Of a DNA stretch of 64,000 bases, positions 45,804-56,270 are shown piece after piece; within the stretch, counting starts at the first letter, position 1; each line of letters begins with the position of its first letter. The position numbers were made by a program, and so were the translations under genes. The stretch covers positions 206,001-270,000 of the forward strand of contig JAWNZC010000473.1 of NCBI GenBank assembly GCA_035771165.1. Direction: 5' to 3'. The notes under the pieces are model-generated. The model made no database searches. It was not told where the DNA came from and saw only the letters and a list, made by a program, of their open reading frames with translations. This DNA is from Paragorgia papillata. Taxonomy: Eukaryota; Cnidaria; Anthozoa; Scleralcyonacea; Coralliidae.

Positions 45804-46714
45804 ATTATTATATAGCATGCTATCGGATATGAGGTTTTGCGTAATCTGATTGGTTCCCTACTACCAGGCTATCAGCTCATATCCTGCTAGTAGAGGAAAA
45901 ACAAGATGAGGGCATGTTTTTTTAAACTTCCGAAAAGAGTTAAAATTGACAGGTTTTTATACAGAAAAACATCAACACCCTCAAACCAATGTATAAAAAA
46001 AACAACATTGTGTAAAAATACATTAAAAGATACGCAATTTAGCATGTTAAATGGTATAATTCACCTAAAAATTACGTCTTTTTACTTCAAAAACCCGACT
46101 AAATTAACGGGTTGATATTAATTTGTTGCCAAATAAAGAAACTCACGGTTAAAATCAAGCTTACAACACACATTTCGTGGGAGATTACCAGTAAAGAGAC
46201 TTTTTTTTATTATTTAGATAAGCATTTGGAGTAGTAAAAAGCATGTTCTTTTTCAAAAACAACCAACTAAGTAATTTAGTTTCACTGCCGAAGGTGTTTC
46301 AGTTTCATTTTTGCATGAAATCAAAACCTTTTTCACGACAGCAACGCTAATATAAACAACTGACCCACCTTTTGACTTCATAAAGTTACCTTTTAATCTT
46401 TTTTGTTGATCTGCTTAACACATTTTTTGCCTCTCGAGCAACCTTTATACAACATTTCGAAGCTGTTTACCGAACGGCTCAGCGAGAAACTCTATGTGAA
46501 TGCATCATTACGCATGGCGGAAGTATTAGTTGCCTATGCCGGAAGTTTGTTGTTTCAAACATTTCGCTGTAATGTTGTCTCTTGTACAGTGCTTGGCTAT
46601 ATAATAAAACAGTTATACCATTCGCTCTCGTTGTATACGAACTAATAGCCAACTCGGCAAAGCGCCTCGTTGGCTATGAGCTCATATACAACTTGAGCTC
46701 ATGGTATAACTGTT
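45804..46714 (-). mobile_element. hairpin-ended element E1, copy 3
   Basis: Inverse of copy 1: starts ATTATTATATAGCATGC and ends GAGCTCATGGTATAACTGTT. Full length, with the complete left hairpin (GCCAACTCGGC ... CCTCGTTGGC). The 80-codon frame at 46403-46645 corresponds to the minus-strand frame of copy 2. Confidence 0.85.
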
Positions 46715-47102
46715 AATTATCTGCACTCAGATGCGTAATAGAATTGCTTCTTCCACAACATAGGTTGAGAAATAAAATATCCTAGCTACTAAACCCATAC
46801 AGTAAAAAAAAAATTTTTTAACCTCCTTTTTTAGAACAAACATTGAGAAGTGTAAATATGGTAAATTGAGAGCTTTTTGGTAAAACCAAAGACCATGCAA
46901 CTTAAACCGCGGCGCGAAGGTACTGTGATTTTAAACTTATGAGTATATCAGGAACAATATTGTAGTTTTTATTTATTTCATAATATATACGATAGTGTCC
47001 TTCACATACTTAACTACATTTGGTGCAAATTTGAGACAAATCGGAGAAAAATTGCGCGGGCGGTAACAAATTTCGTGAAATGACTTGTATTCTGTATAAA
47101 CC
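46715..47102 (+). other. unassigned DNA
   Basis: No recognised feature. Confidence 0.35.
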
Positions 47103-47106
47103 TTAA

Positions 47107-47824
47107 AGTGTCACTAAGACGAAAACATCGTGAATCTAGTATTGATACGAGTAAACTATAATTTCCAAATGAGGAATACCGGCGTTTTCAGTTTTTCAAA
47201 ATATTGTCTCGTTCTCGAGATATTTAAGTTTCTGAAACATGTAAATTAGGTGCCTTGTGACGTCATTTTCTCATACAGGCAAAAATGAGATTTACAAAAG
47301 GACTAATATCTCTGAAACTAAGAGGTAAAAATAATTAAAACTTTGCACAATAATAGTTATGGGGAAAATATACTCCAACGTTCACATTGTTTCCATGGAT
47401 ACCGTTTGCAAACAGGCGCCTTCCATTTGTAAAACAAAAATGTTTATTTTTTCTCCATAAAACAACTTTTACCGCAATACATTGACATGAATATTTGTAG
47501 ACACACAGATATTGTATTTTGAATGTTTCAATCATCATATTCTTTTGAAAAGAAACATAAAATTAATATTTTAATTTTTTAGTATAAATGCTCGTGGTTC
47601 TAAACGGTGTACTTTTATGATAACTATACTTGTGCAAAGTTTGGATTATTTCCACATCATAGTTTGAGATATATTACTCATTTGGAAATTTTTTTTCAGC
47701 AACTTAAATATCTTGAGAACGAGACAATATTTTGAGAAACTGAAAACGCCGGTATTCCTCATTTGGAAATTATAGTTTACTCGTGTCAATAGTAGATTCA
47801 CGATTTTTTCGTCTTAGTGACACT
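47107..47824. mobile_element. TTAA-flanked 718-bp inverted-repeat element
   Basis: Arms of about 140 bp: AGTGTCACTAAGACGAAAA, TTTACTCG-type segment, AATTTCCAAATGAGGAATAC, CGGCGTTTTCAGTTT, ATATTGTCTCGTTCTC. TTAA at 47103-47106 and 47825-47828. It abuts the candidate exon on its right. Confidence 0.9.
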
Positions 47825-47901
47825 TTAAAAGTTTTCAGACATACGAGGGGTAAACCCCCGCCCACCACCAATGTACCTATGACCTATCTGTCTGCACCTA
47901 C

Positions 47902-48450
47902 CTAATTTCATGTCTTTTGTTTGATCTTTTGATCCGTCTTCCGTTTTGTCTTCAATTTCATCTCCGGTTTCATCTTGTGTTTTATCATTTCCCGTTTCAT
48001 CTTCGGTTTTATGTTTTGTTTCACTTACTGCTTCATCTTTTGCTTCAACTACCATCTCATCTTCCGTTTCCTCTTCCGTTTCCTCTCCTATTTTACATTC
48101 TCTTTGGGCGAGTTTCAAAATATCTTCATCAAACTGGGACATTTTGTTGTCGTCGTCATTGCTAAACCGCGACGCACAGTCATCGTCACTCTCTTCGGAA
48201 TCTGATATGGGAATACAATGGCCAATAACGGAGGCCGACCCGGCTCCCTTCGGCGCCACAAGGTGGGGCGAAGACGGTGAAGTGTCGTCAACCGAGTAAT
48301 TGTCGTCAGGTTCGTGTCCTCTTTTTGGTGGCGTCAACGGGATGTTGTAACCATGCGTGCTAGAGCTTGGACTATTTTCATCGTCGGGTGTAGGCTCGAT
48401 ATAGTTTGAACGGATTGAGTTCCTCATTTTCAACAATGTGTGTATGAAAC
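47902..48450 (-). CDS. candidate exon of an acidic, unidentified protein
   Basis: The minus strand is open for 183 codons between a good acceptor (TTCTTGGCAG, then GTTTCATACA) and a good donor (AATTAG, then GTAGGT). An internal Met could be the start (ATG at 48427). The product is Ser/Pro-rich first (YIEPTPDDENSPSSS, TPPKRGHEPDD), then contains SDSEESDDDCASRFSNDDD and FDEDILKLAQREC, then a Glu/Asp/Thr/Lys-rich stretch of short ETEDE-type repeats. Codon use varies and composition is not explained by one simple repeat. I recognise no family. It may be an exon of a nuclear or cytoskeletal regulatory protein, a transposon gene, or a chance frame; the element at 47107-47824 lies just downstream. 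Confidence 0.42.
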
Positions 48451-48502
48451 CTGCCAAGAAATCACGTCGTAAAAATAGGTCCTTATTAACAGCAATGCAC
48501 CT

Positions 48503-48692
48503 TACGAAAATTTCATATAAGACTTCATATACGATTTCATATATGAAAATGTTCCAATTCCATATATGAAATTTCTTATTCAAATTTTTATCTTCATACA
48601 AAAATTTCATATAGGGAATAAGAAATTTCATATATCGAATTGGAACATTTTCATATATGAAATTTGTAATTCATATATGAAATTTTCGTAAG
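48503..48692. repeat. TTTCATATATGAAA palindromic cluster
   Basis: CCTTACGAAAATTTCATAT at left is mirrored by ATATGAAATTTTCGTAAGG at right. Between them TTTCATATATGAAA and CCAATTCCATATATGAA recur in both orientations. Likely a MITE. Confidence 0.75.
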
Positions 48693-48761
48693 GACATGTC
48701 CTTACACAGGGCTGGCCGGCCCGCTAGCATTCCGCTCGACAGGTTTTTAAGGTCTTCGTTA

Positions 48762-49544
48762 TGTCTCAATCAATTCCAAGCGTGCCCATGCCCCCCCTGG
48801 GCATTTGACGGGCATTCGACGATTCACCTGTTCCCAGGGTTGGGCATTTGCCTTTGCAGGTCGTCCCTGGGGTGGGGAATTTGTTGAAGTGCCTAAATAG
48901 TATATACTTGCCTGTTATTTTCTTGAAAAGTAACCTGGCAAAAGTAAGTGCTGTAAGTCTATACTCAATTACGAAAATTCTATCTTTTATAAAGGCACAC
49001 CACATATTTCATACTAATACATGCTCGTCCACTTCTCTAGCTTTTTCATATAAAACTACGATATATTTATTTTTGCCATAAAAATACCACTGACTCACAA
49101 GCGCCAAAAATGTCGCATGTCTACCGTTCTTTAACCGTATTATAAAATACGCCATGCACATGTGGATTGCGATCAATCATGGCGGATCTACAGGAGTTTG
49201 AGGAGAATAATGACGTGCCGTTTGTGCATGGCTTCCTGGCTTCGGGAAAAAGGCTTGGATAACTTAGTTGAGACGTTTAAAAGTAGTTTCTGACCTTTAT
49301 TTTATAAATATATGTTTATGTTTAATAATATATATGGATGGTCACGGCCGCTTCAGTTGTCTGACAATATAAACATCTGCTTCTTTAAATTCCCATGGGT
49401 GGGGCATTTGCATCAATTTCAAGACCCCTCTGTGGGGATTTTGTACAGCTATGCTGACCCCATGGTGGGGCATTTGCAGTACTCTAACGCAAAAATGTCA
49501 AATGCCCGGGGAGGGGATGGTCACGCTTGGAATTGATTGAGACA
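48762..49544. mobile_element. element X, TTA duplication (nest level 2)
   Basis: Ends TGTCTCAATCAATTCCAAGC and inverse GCTTGGAATTGATTGAGACA. TTA on both sides (48759-48761, 49545-49547). Subterminal GGGCATTTG words recur inverted. TTA duplications are typical of PIF/Harbinger-type elements. Confidence 0.9.
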
Positions 49545-49782
49545 TTAAGGCCCTGCTACACGGTGCAATTTTTCAGGCAACTTGTCCCGTAACGCCGTTG
49601 CGAGACAAATTGCATGAACCATTGCACCGTTTAACATGCTGTGCAATGGTCAAAATCGTCGCGAGACAAGTTGCAACAATCGTTGCACAAAGTAGAATCA
49701 GGTTCTACTTTCTGCAACGATTGCAGCAATTCGTTTCAGTGTTGCACCGTGTAACACCCTTCCAGCAACTTGTCTCGCAATA

Positions 49783-50525
49783 CAGGGTGTCCCAAAAAAA
49801 TAACCCCCATCCGTTTTTGTACTGCATCTTCTTTAATTTGGGTACAAGAAGCAAATGTTTATATCACGTCGAAAGCCCATCACTCCTTCTTTGTTGTCTG
49901 AAATTTTCAGAGCTAAATAGTTATCTACTCGCTTCCTGGAGTCATTTAAAGAGGCAACATCAAAATTTGAACTTGTCCAAATTATGCAAATTATCTATGC
50001 TACCTACAGATTTGGAAAAATACAGGGTGTCCCAAGCGAATGTCGCCCATCCCGTTTTTGACCACAGCTTTGTTTGAGTGCGGAATACAAGTTTGAATAC
50101 ATATGCATGTGAAAACTGACCACAGAGGAATAAAGTTTGATTCTAAATGAAGCAATGCGGCATCAAATCATGTGGGGTTCCTTGTGGTAATAACAATGCT
50201 CATGAGATTTCCATGCACATGTTTGCCATGTAGGCAGAAGTGCACTTTATTTCATCCGTCTTACGAGGAAAGAGCATTCATGCTACTTTCTTATCATGAA
50301 ACAAGAAGCCCAACAAGGACAAAGGAAGCCTTTAGGAGAAGATTTCCAAATCTTGACGTAGCATACATAATTTGGACAAGTTCAAATTTTGGTGTTGCCT
50401 CTTTAAATGACTACAAAGAAGGAGGGACGGGCTTTCGGCGTGATATAAAAATTTACTTCTTGTACCATAATTAAAGAAGGTGCACCTCATAAATGGATGG
50501 GGGCATATTTTTTTGGGACACCCTG
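49783..50525 (+). mobile_element. mariner-like element (nest level 4)
   Basis: Ends CAGGGTGTCCCAAAAAAAT and the inverse ATTTTTTTGGGACACCCTG, TA on each side (49781-49782, 50526-50527). The inverted repeats are unusually long (about 190 bp). A second left end, CAGGGTGTCCCAAGCG, starts at 50023, so a related copy may have inserted inside. Confidence 0.88.
50172..50474 (+). pseudogene. mariner transposase N-terminal fragment
   Basis: Within a 100-codon frame the part SYEERAFMLLSYHETRSPTR then KEAFRRRFPN matches the first helix-turn-helix of mariner-type transposases (pattern ERxFxxxxYxxxxSxxxxxxAFRxxFP). No catalytic D,D,D domain follows; the frame runs into the right terminal repeat. Internally deleted element. 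Confidence 0.7.
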
Positions 50526-51401
50526 TATTTTGTTATGATTTGGCACTCAATCGAGCCCCTCCCCAGTCTACCGGCTTTTATCGAAATCCAAATCAATTGA
50601 AAATTGCATAAACGCGTGGCAGCGTGCAACACCCCCTGTCTTGCAACTGCAATGCTGCATGAGTCATCATTGCGAGACAAGTTGCATGAAAAATTGCACC
50701 GTGTACCAGGGCCTTTAAGGTTTGCAGAATCATTTCGGTAAAGCGCCCTCAATTCGTCAGAATTTATGCCACAAAAATAAAGTAGATATCGTTAGAAAGC
50801 TATTAATTTGTAGAATACAACGTCGTCTTTAATTGTGCGATAAACACAAACCAATAATAGTTGTGAATTTTTAAATTAAAACCAGAGAGCTTCAATCGGG
50901 GCGACTCAAGTAAAATGCGTTTTATTTTGTTTAAAATCTTTTTTTGCAATTTTAATTCCGAGATAAATTTCCAGCAAAACGGTGTCAGCGTTTTTTGATG
51001 TCGAGTTTTGCTGATTTTATTGACGACCAAAGTTGAAAATGCTGTTTTTCGACCAACATTCGGACAAAATAAGTCATAAAATCGAAACCAGGCAATAAAT
51101 AAAAAACACACGTTGACACTACATATTTGGCAGGAAATTTGTCCCGGGATCGAACTGCAAAAAAATTTTTGAAATAAAATGAAACGCTTTGTTCTTAAGT
51201 CGCCCCGAATGAAGCCCTCTGGTTTTACTTGAAAAATTCACAACTATTATTGGTTTGTGTTTATCGCAAAATCAAACACACCATTGTATTCTACAAATTA
51301 ATAGCTTTCTAACGATATCTATTTTATTTTTGTGGCATAAATTCTGACGAATTGAAAGCGCTTTACCGAAATGACCCTGCAAACCTTAACGAAGACCTTA
51401 A

Positions 51402-51666
51402 GTGTCGCCGATGTCAATGTTCACTTCGTAAACCGTCGTTGCCAACTCAAGTAGAATTAATAAAACCAAAATAACAAAGATGTCGGACGACAAGACTCCA
51501 GTGAAGACGTTGCCGTGATCGATATCTTCGCCGTATGTGTGTAGATGCTGTAATTCGAGCTTCGCCAGCAACCCCATTGACTTGTTTGGGGAAAAGTCAA
51601 ACAAGGGGAACATACTATCCAGATTCCGCTCGGATGTTTACGCATGCGTACCTCAACCGGCATAAC
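51402..51666 (+). other. unassigned DNA
   Basis: No recognised feature; minus-strand frames at 51398-51663 are not similar to a known family. Confidence 0.35.
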
Positions 51667-51747
51667 AAGAATCCTGTGATTTGAAACAGATTATCCCAGA
51701 GTCTCTCGTTTCCCGGGTGGGGAACGTGGGCTCTGGGAACGAGATTG
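51667..51747. mobile_element. half copy of the 9-bp-duplication MITE
   Basis: GATTATCCCAGAGTCTCTCG through CGTGGGCTCTGGGAACGAGA is essentially identical to the right arm at 33739-33803; the left arm is missing. Confidence 0.85.
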
Positions 51748-51989
51748 GCTAATACCTAACTGTGATCTTGGACACCAACCACTACACTATGGGGGCGTCA
51801 GTCCACTAAAACGGACCACGATACGTTTGAGGCTTGGGGTGTCAGACTGGGAAATTTGGTCCTAATCAAAAGCAAGTCCATACAAAAATTGGAAAGCACC
51901 CTAGGCTAGCCAGACTCGGGTAATTTTCATTAAAAGTCGCGTATGTCAAAAATCATTAATAATTCGTGAGGAAAACACAAAGCATAGTA

Positions 51990-52262
51990 GTAACATGTTC
52001 GTGGTTTTATATGTGATAAAAAATCCTCCAGATTTACATAAACGTTACCTTTGATTTTCTCGGCTTAGGGGTCGTTCATATATGAAGCGGGCTAGCCGGT
52101 TACTGGGCTGATTAACAAAGCAAAATTGGCTTCGTTTTTCTGTAAGTAAAGCACACAGGATATTCTAATTATTTTTACAGTCATAGAACGATTTTCGTGA
52201 CATAACATCAGCCCAGTAACCTGGCTATCCCGTGTTAAAATCTGGTAAAACACTGCTGCTCA
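51990..52262. repeat. repeat Q, copy 3, split by a small MITE
   Basis: TTTGATTTTCTCGG on the left and AAAACACTGCTGCTCAT on the right match the order of 9418-9610. Between them GCGGGCTAGCCGGTTACTGG and inverse CCAGTAACCTGGCTATCCCG form an inserted inverted-repeat element of about 150 bp. Confidence 0.65.
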
Positions 52263-52442
52263 TACAAGACAAAGCATAAACCGAAAATAAACATCTTGAA
52301 ACTTAAAATATGAGCTAAAACTAGAAGTTACTATCGCAAGTGAAGTGCTGCCTCAAATGGGACAACCACCTTTAGCCTACTCCACAGGCAACTCTGTGCA
52401 CTTTGTGGCTAATGTGACACCGCCTTGTACACTCCATGCACC

Positions 52443-52712
52443 CAAGATTGCTCACTCCACCCGAGATTGCCCACTCCACCCAAGATTGCCCACTCCGCGC
52501 ATGTTTGCCCACTCCACCCATGTTTGCCCACTCCACCCAAGTTTGCCCACTCCACCCAAGATTGCCCACTCCACCCATGTTTGCCCACTCCACCCATGTT
52601 TGCCCACTCCACCCAAGTTTGCCCACTCCACCCAAGTTTGCCCACTCCACACAAGTTTGCCCACTCCACACAAGTTCGCCCACTCCACCTAAGTTTGCCC
52701 ACGCCACACAAG
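52443..52712 (+). repeat. 19-bp minisatellite
   Basis: About 14 units of GCCCACTCCACCCAAGTTT with AAGATT, CATGTTT and CACAAG variants. Since 19 is not a multiple of 3, six open frames cross it; none is a gene. Confidence 0.96.
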
Positions 52713-53666
52713 TTTTTCTCACCTCTTCACCATAAGAGCCCACATAGTTGCTTGCGAAGGAGGTTGGAAAGTCCAAAAATTTAATTCTAATTACAATAGA
52801 CAGAGTATGTACACATTTCGTCTATATTTTTTAATTATAAAATTGAGAACTACAACTCTACAAGTTAGTATAACTTATCACTTAACATGATATGGCAAGG
52901 GTTTTGACAGGATGTACACGTAATTTATAATATACAAATATTAAATAATCATGCCTCTTGCCCTAATGCTGTGGCAAGACTGTCAATGCAATTCCAAGTG
53001 CTTAATATGTTTTGACAGATCTAGAGCTTTAATAATATTTTACAGCAATGTACCATTGAGCCCATCAAATTATTTTTCAGAATTTGTATAAGTCAAAACA
53101 CACACACGCAGATCAGAATATTGATCAAGTGACGATGACTTTGAAATAAAGCCGAAATATCACCGTTTCATTTGTTGTCTTTTTTAGCTCATATTTTTCA
53201 AGATGAATATTTTTGCGGATACTGGTTGCTAAACCATATCCGCTATGTCGTGAGCCCGGTTGCACTTGATTAACGATGTAGGAATATTTCGTCAATCACG
53301 TGGTCAAGACGTATAGTACTTGATCAGACGCCTGGAACCACGAGAGCAAGCGGAAGAAACCCGAATGTCTCTTCAGAGCAATGCGATATAGCGTGCCAGC
53401 TTTGACTTCGAGTTCTTCGAGATTTCGACAGCTATTCAACACGACAGTGCATGTTAAGTGATTTCACTTAGGGTAAAAATAAGATAGATAGTTTATACTT
53501 TGGCATAACGATTAATGTTGTAAGTTTATACTCTATTCCTATTTATTTGCCAACACTGACATGTTGTTTTTTTTCTTCTTTAGGTGTACCGTGTACGTGT
53601 ATATTTGTGAGTTCAGTACACTGTTATTTTCAAGGAGTAGTTTTAACTCGGGTGACTTGATTAGAT
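52713..53666 (+). other. unassigned DNA
   Basis: GAAATAAAGCCGAAATATCA at about 53148 may be a retroelement tail. Otherwise nothing recognised. Confidence 0.4.
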
Positions 53667-53669
53667 TAA

Positions 53670-54067
53670 GGGCCTGTTTATATGGAGCCGAGTTACCCGG
53701 CTAGGCGAGTTACCCAGCAAGCCGAGTTGAAAAAAGATGAGTGTTTATATGAGACGAGTTACTTGGCAAAGCCGCCCACGCATTATAATGGTTTCACATT
53801 CCAGGAGTAGTTTCCGATTGTCTTCATAGGTGGCGCGTGCGCTGTTGTGACGAATTCAACTCGATTAGCCGAGTTACCCGGCAAGAGAGTGTTTATATGG
53901 GAGTATTTTCATCCCGGCATGCCGAGATCTCGGCTGTTTTGCCGGGATCTTGGCTAGCCGAGTTACCCGCCTGTCTCATATAAACACTCTGCCAGGATAG
54001 CTTTGAATTTCTATACATGGCGGGTAACTCGATTTGCCGGGTAACTCGGCTCCATATAAACAGGCCC
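53670..54067. mobile_element. 398-bp MITE with TAA duplication
   Basis: Ends GGGCCTGTTTATATGGAGCC and inverse GGCTCCATATAAACAGGCCC. TAA at 53667-53669 and 54068-54070. CGAGTTACCCGGC words repeat inside in both directions. Confidence 0.92.
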
Positions 54068-54070
54068 TAA

Positions 54071-54490
54071 CTCCTTCAGGGTGGGTTATCCAGCTTTAGT
54101 AAATTGCCCTTTACTAAGAGGGTTGATCAACCACAGATACGACTTTCGTTAGGTTGCGTTTATTGATAGCTCTCACTCACGTTCACTCACTAGGACGGTC
54201 GCTCAGTCACTGTCTCATTTTGCCAAAAAGCTCTCTTATCATATAACTCACACCTATAATAAATCTATATAATTGCCTTAAAAGTTAGTAATTAAATCAA
54301 TTAGTGTCCAGTAGTAATTATTTCATAAAACCCCAATTATCTTGAGTATTGAAAGACATATCCATGCAGTCTCCGACACACTCCCCCATGCAACTTTGCG
54401 AAGGAATGTTGCATGTAATGAAGAAGACTGCGTAACTATTGTCTACTAAATTGTCAACATATAAAATTTAACAATTAACTGTCACAATTG
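54071..54490 (+). other. unassigned DNA
   Basis: No recognised feature. Confidence 0.35.
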
Positions 54491-54530
54491 GATGTTCAGA
54501 CAAATTGTTCGTTCTTCTCTGCATCCTCTC

Positions 54531-55698
54531 TTATCCGCACCACTGCTTCTGCAGCTGCAGCTCGTCTCGGTACGAACTCACAAGCATTTGTATTCTTTTT
54601 ATCCACCAATTCTTTGTTTCACGCAGGTCTTCGGATGTCAAGGGGCCTTTGCGCGTTCGGTTGCTGGTAAAACGACGCACCCAGGCCTGAACACGCAGCG
54701 CGCGAAGAAGGTCGTGACGCTCGAGGAGCTGCTCGAACTCGTTCACCGGTACATCGGGTTTTCGTTGTGCTAGCTCAGCACATCTTTGGTGATTTTCGCT
54801 TCAGCCTCGGAGACTTGCGATTTCACTGCGACAGGGTTTTCTGGCCACCGGTTGGGATCTCGCAACCACGCTGGTCCGTTCCACCACAGCTCGGAATTTG
54901 TCACCTGACCCCCACGGCTGGCGACGTCGACTGGATTTTCGCTGGTGGGTACGTGCCTCCTTTGGATTTTGGGGGTGGTCTCGTATCTTCTTCACCCGGT
55001 TTTCCACGAACTGTCGATACTGTTCGTTTCTCAGAATCCAATGGAGCGCCACGGTACTGTCTAGCCACCCGTGAATGGTCGGCTTGGGTAGATCGTTCAG
55101 TGCGTTGGCAACATTTATAACCAAATTGGTGGCCATATGGGCGCTGACCAGTTCCAATCGGGGTATTGTTAAACTTCTCTTGGCAAGTTGGGCTTTGGCT
55201 GCAACCAAGGTCTGGGTGACTCGTCCTTGTTGACGCACGATCGAATAGACATCAGCGCCAACTCCGTGGATCGAAGCGTCTCCGAATACATGGAGTTCGG
55301 TGGAATCAATTGGTTGTTGGTAAGGTGCCAACGGTCGAGGGTTATCTGTGACGGGAGTGACTGTTCAAATTTCTCCCATCGTTGTCGAAGGTTCTCTGGA
55401 AGGGGAGCATCCCAGGCAACCTTCGAGTCACAGGTGTCGCGATAGATTATCTTCCCTTGCAAGGTGGTTGGAGACACTAGACCAAGGGGGTCGTAAATTT
55501 CGCCAACGTTGCCAACAGTTCGCGTTTGGTTGTCGTCGGAAATTCCACGGCTATCGTATCTGCAGACTGTCCCACTTGAGGCCCAATAGCTTCGACTCGT
55601 TTGGCTGGACTTGTTGTTGTTGTTGTTTGGCATAAGACTGTTCGTCGATAGTCGTAGGGTTGGCTTTGTCTTCTAACTGAGGGCAGTTTGAGTTCCAT
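54531..55698 (-). pseudogene. BEL/Pao LTR-retrotransposon pol fragment
   Basis: Minus strand, read from 55698 downward through at least three frames: TTKRELLATLAKF, then YDPLGLVSPTTLQGKIIYRD, CDSKVAWDAPLPENL, then the RNase H region (FGDASIHGVGA; LTIPRLELVSAHM; LDSTVALHWI, giving the D, E and D residues). From 54746 it continues HDLLRALRVQAWVRRFTSN and GPLTSEDLRETKNWWI. This order (RT C-terminus, Pao connector, RNase H, pre-integrase linker) is specific to BEL/Pao. The gag, protease, most of RT and the integrase are missing; two or more frameshifts make it dead. Confidence 0.88.
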
Positions 55699-55799
55699 TT
55701 ATGTAAACGGCTTAGTGAGCCGGACATTGCTTTTGCAAAAACACTTATAGAACGGAGATTACTGATTACTGAAGACCACAAATACTTGCAGATTTTACG

Positions 55800-56170
55800 T
55801 TAATCTCATTTTATCTATTTAATGTACAATCATTGGTGCGAAAAAATATTCGAGAACTTTGGGCGGTCATTTCCTATCGGAAAAACTTATAACATTTATA
55901 TAAAAAGTGCGCGTTTATTTAAGAACAGATATCAAGATTTATTACTAGATAAACAACTTTCTCTTTATCATTTTCAGCCTTAATTTTAGCCTTTTCTATA
56001 TATTAACATATTTATTTTTTATTTATATTTTTAAATGTAAATATTGTAAATTGTAATTGTATTTCATGTATTTTAGATTTAGTAATTTTGAGGGCTACAA
56101 GTTTATTAGTGTATTTAACACTATTATGTACTACCCTCTTGAAATAAAGTCTTAAATAACTAACTAAAAA
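55800..56170 (+). mobile_element. possible LINE 3' UTR and tail
   Basis: AT-rich DNA ending ACCCTCTTGAAATAAAGTCT then TAAATAACTAACTAA. The block CCCTCTTGAAATAAAGTC also occurs at about 33849-33866, and a similar tail at 35813, as expected for a repeated retroelement 3' end with a short tandem tail. Confidence 0.5.
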
Positions 56171-56270
56171 AAATAACAACTGTTATGACAGCAATTATAC
56201 GTATAGTACTATAAGTATATAACTCTGTAAACGTTTACAGAAGTATAGATATATACATCACTCGAAACAA

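Larger units (their letters stand above)
49548..50714. mobile_element. element Y, TTA duplication (nest level 3)
   Basis: Ends AGGCCCTGCTACACGGTGCA and, inverted, AGGCCCTGGTACACGGTGCA. TTA at 49545-49547 (shared with X) and 50715-50717. Inner CTTGTCTCGCAA and TTGCGAGACAAGTTGCA words recur. Confidence 0.92.
48751..51397. mobile_element. TTAA-flanked element O (nest level 1)
   Basis: Left end GGTCTTCGTTA, then after the inserted elements AGGTTTGCAGAATCATTTCG; right end, inverted, GGTCTTCGTTAAGGTTTGCA then GGGTCATTTCGG. Inverted arms of about 250 bp (50718-50970 and 51140-51397). TTAA at 48747-48750 and 51398-51401. Without insertions it would be about 0.7 kb. A half copy lies at 15355-15627. 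Confidence 0.85.

Noticed and set aside
52345..52784. Proteins rich in HSTHVCPLHP or WVEWANLGGVGK
   Set aside because: 19-bp minisatellite read in different registers.
54488..55635. Plus-strand frames over the BEL/Pao region
   Set aside because: Antisense shadows of the minus-strand pol remnant.
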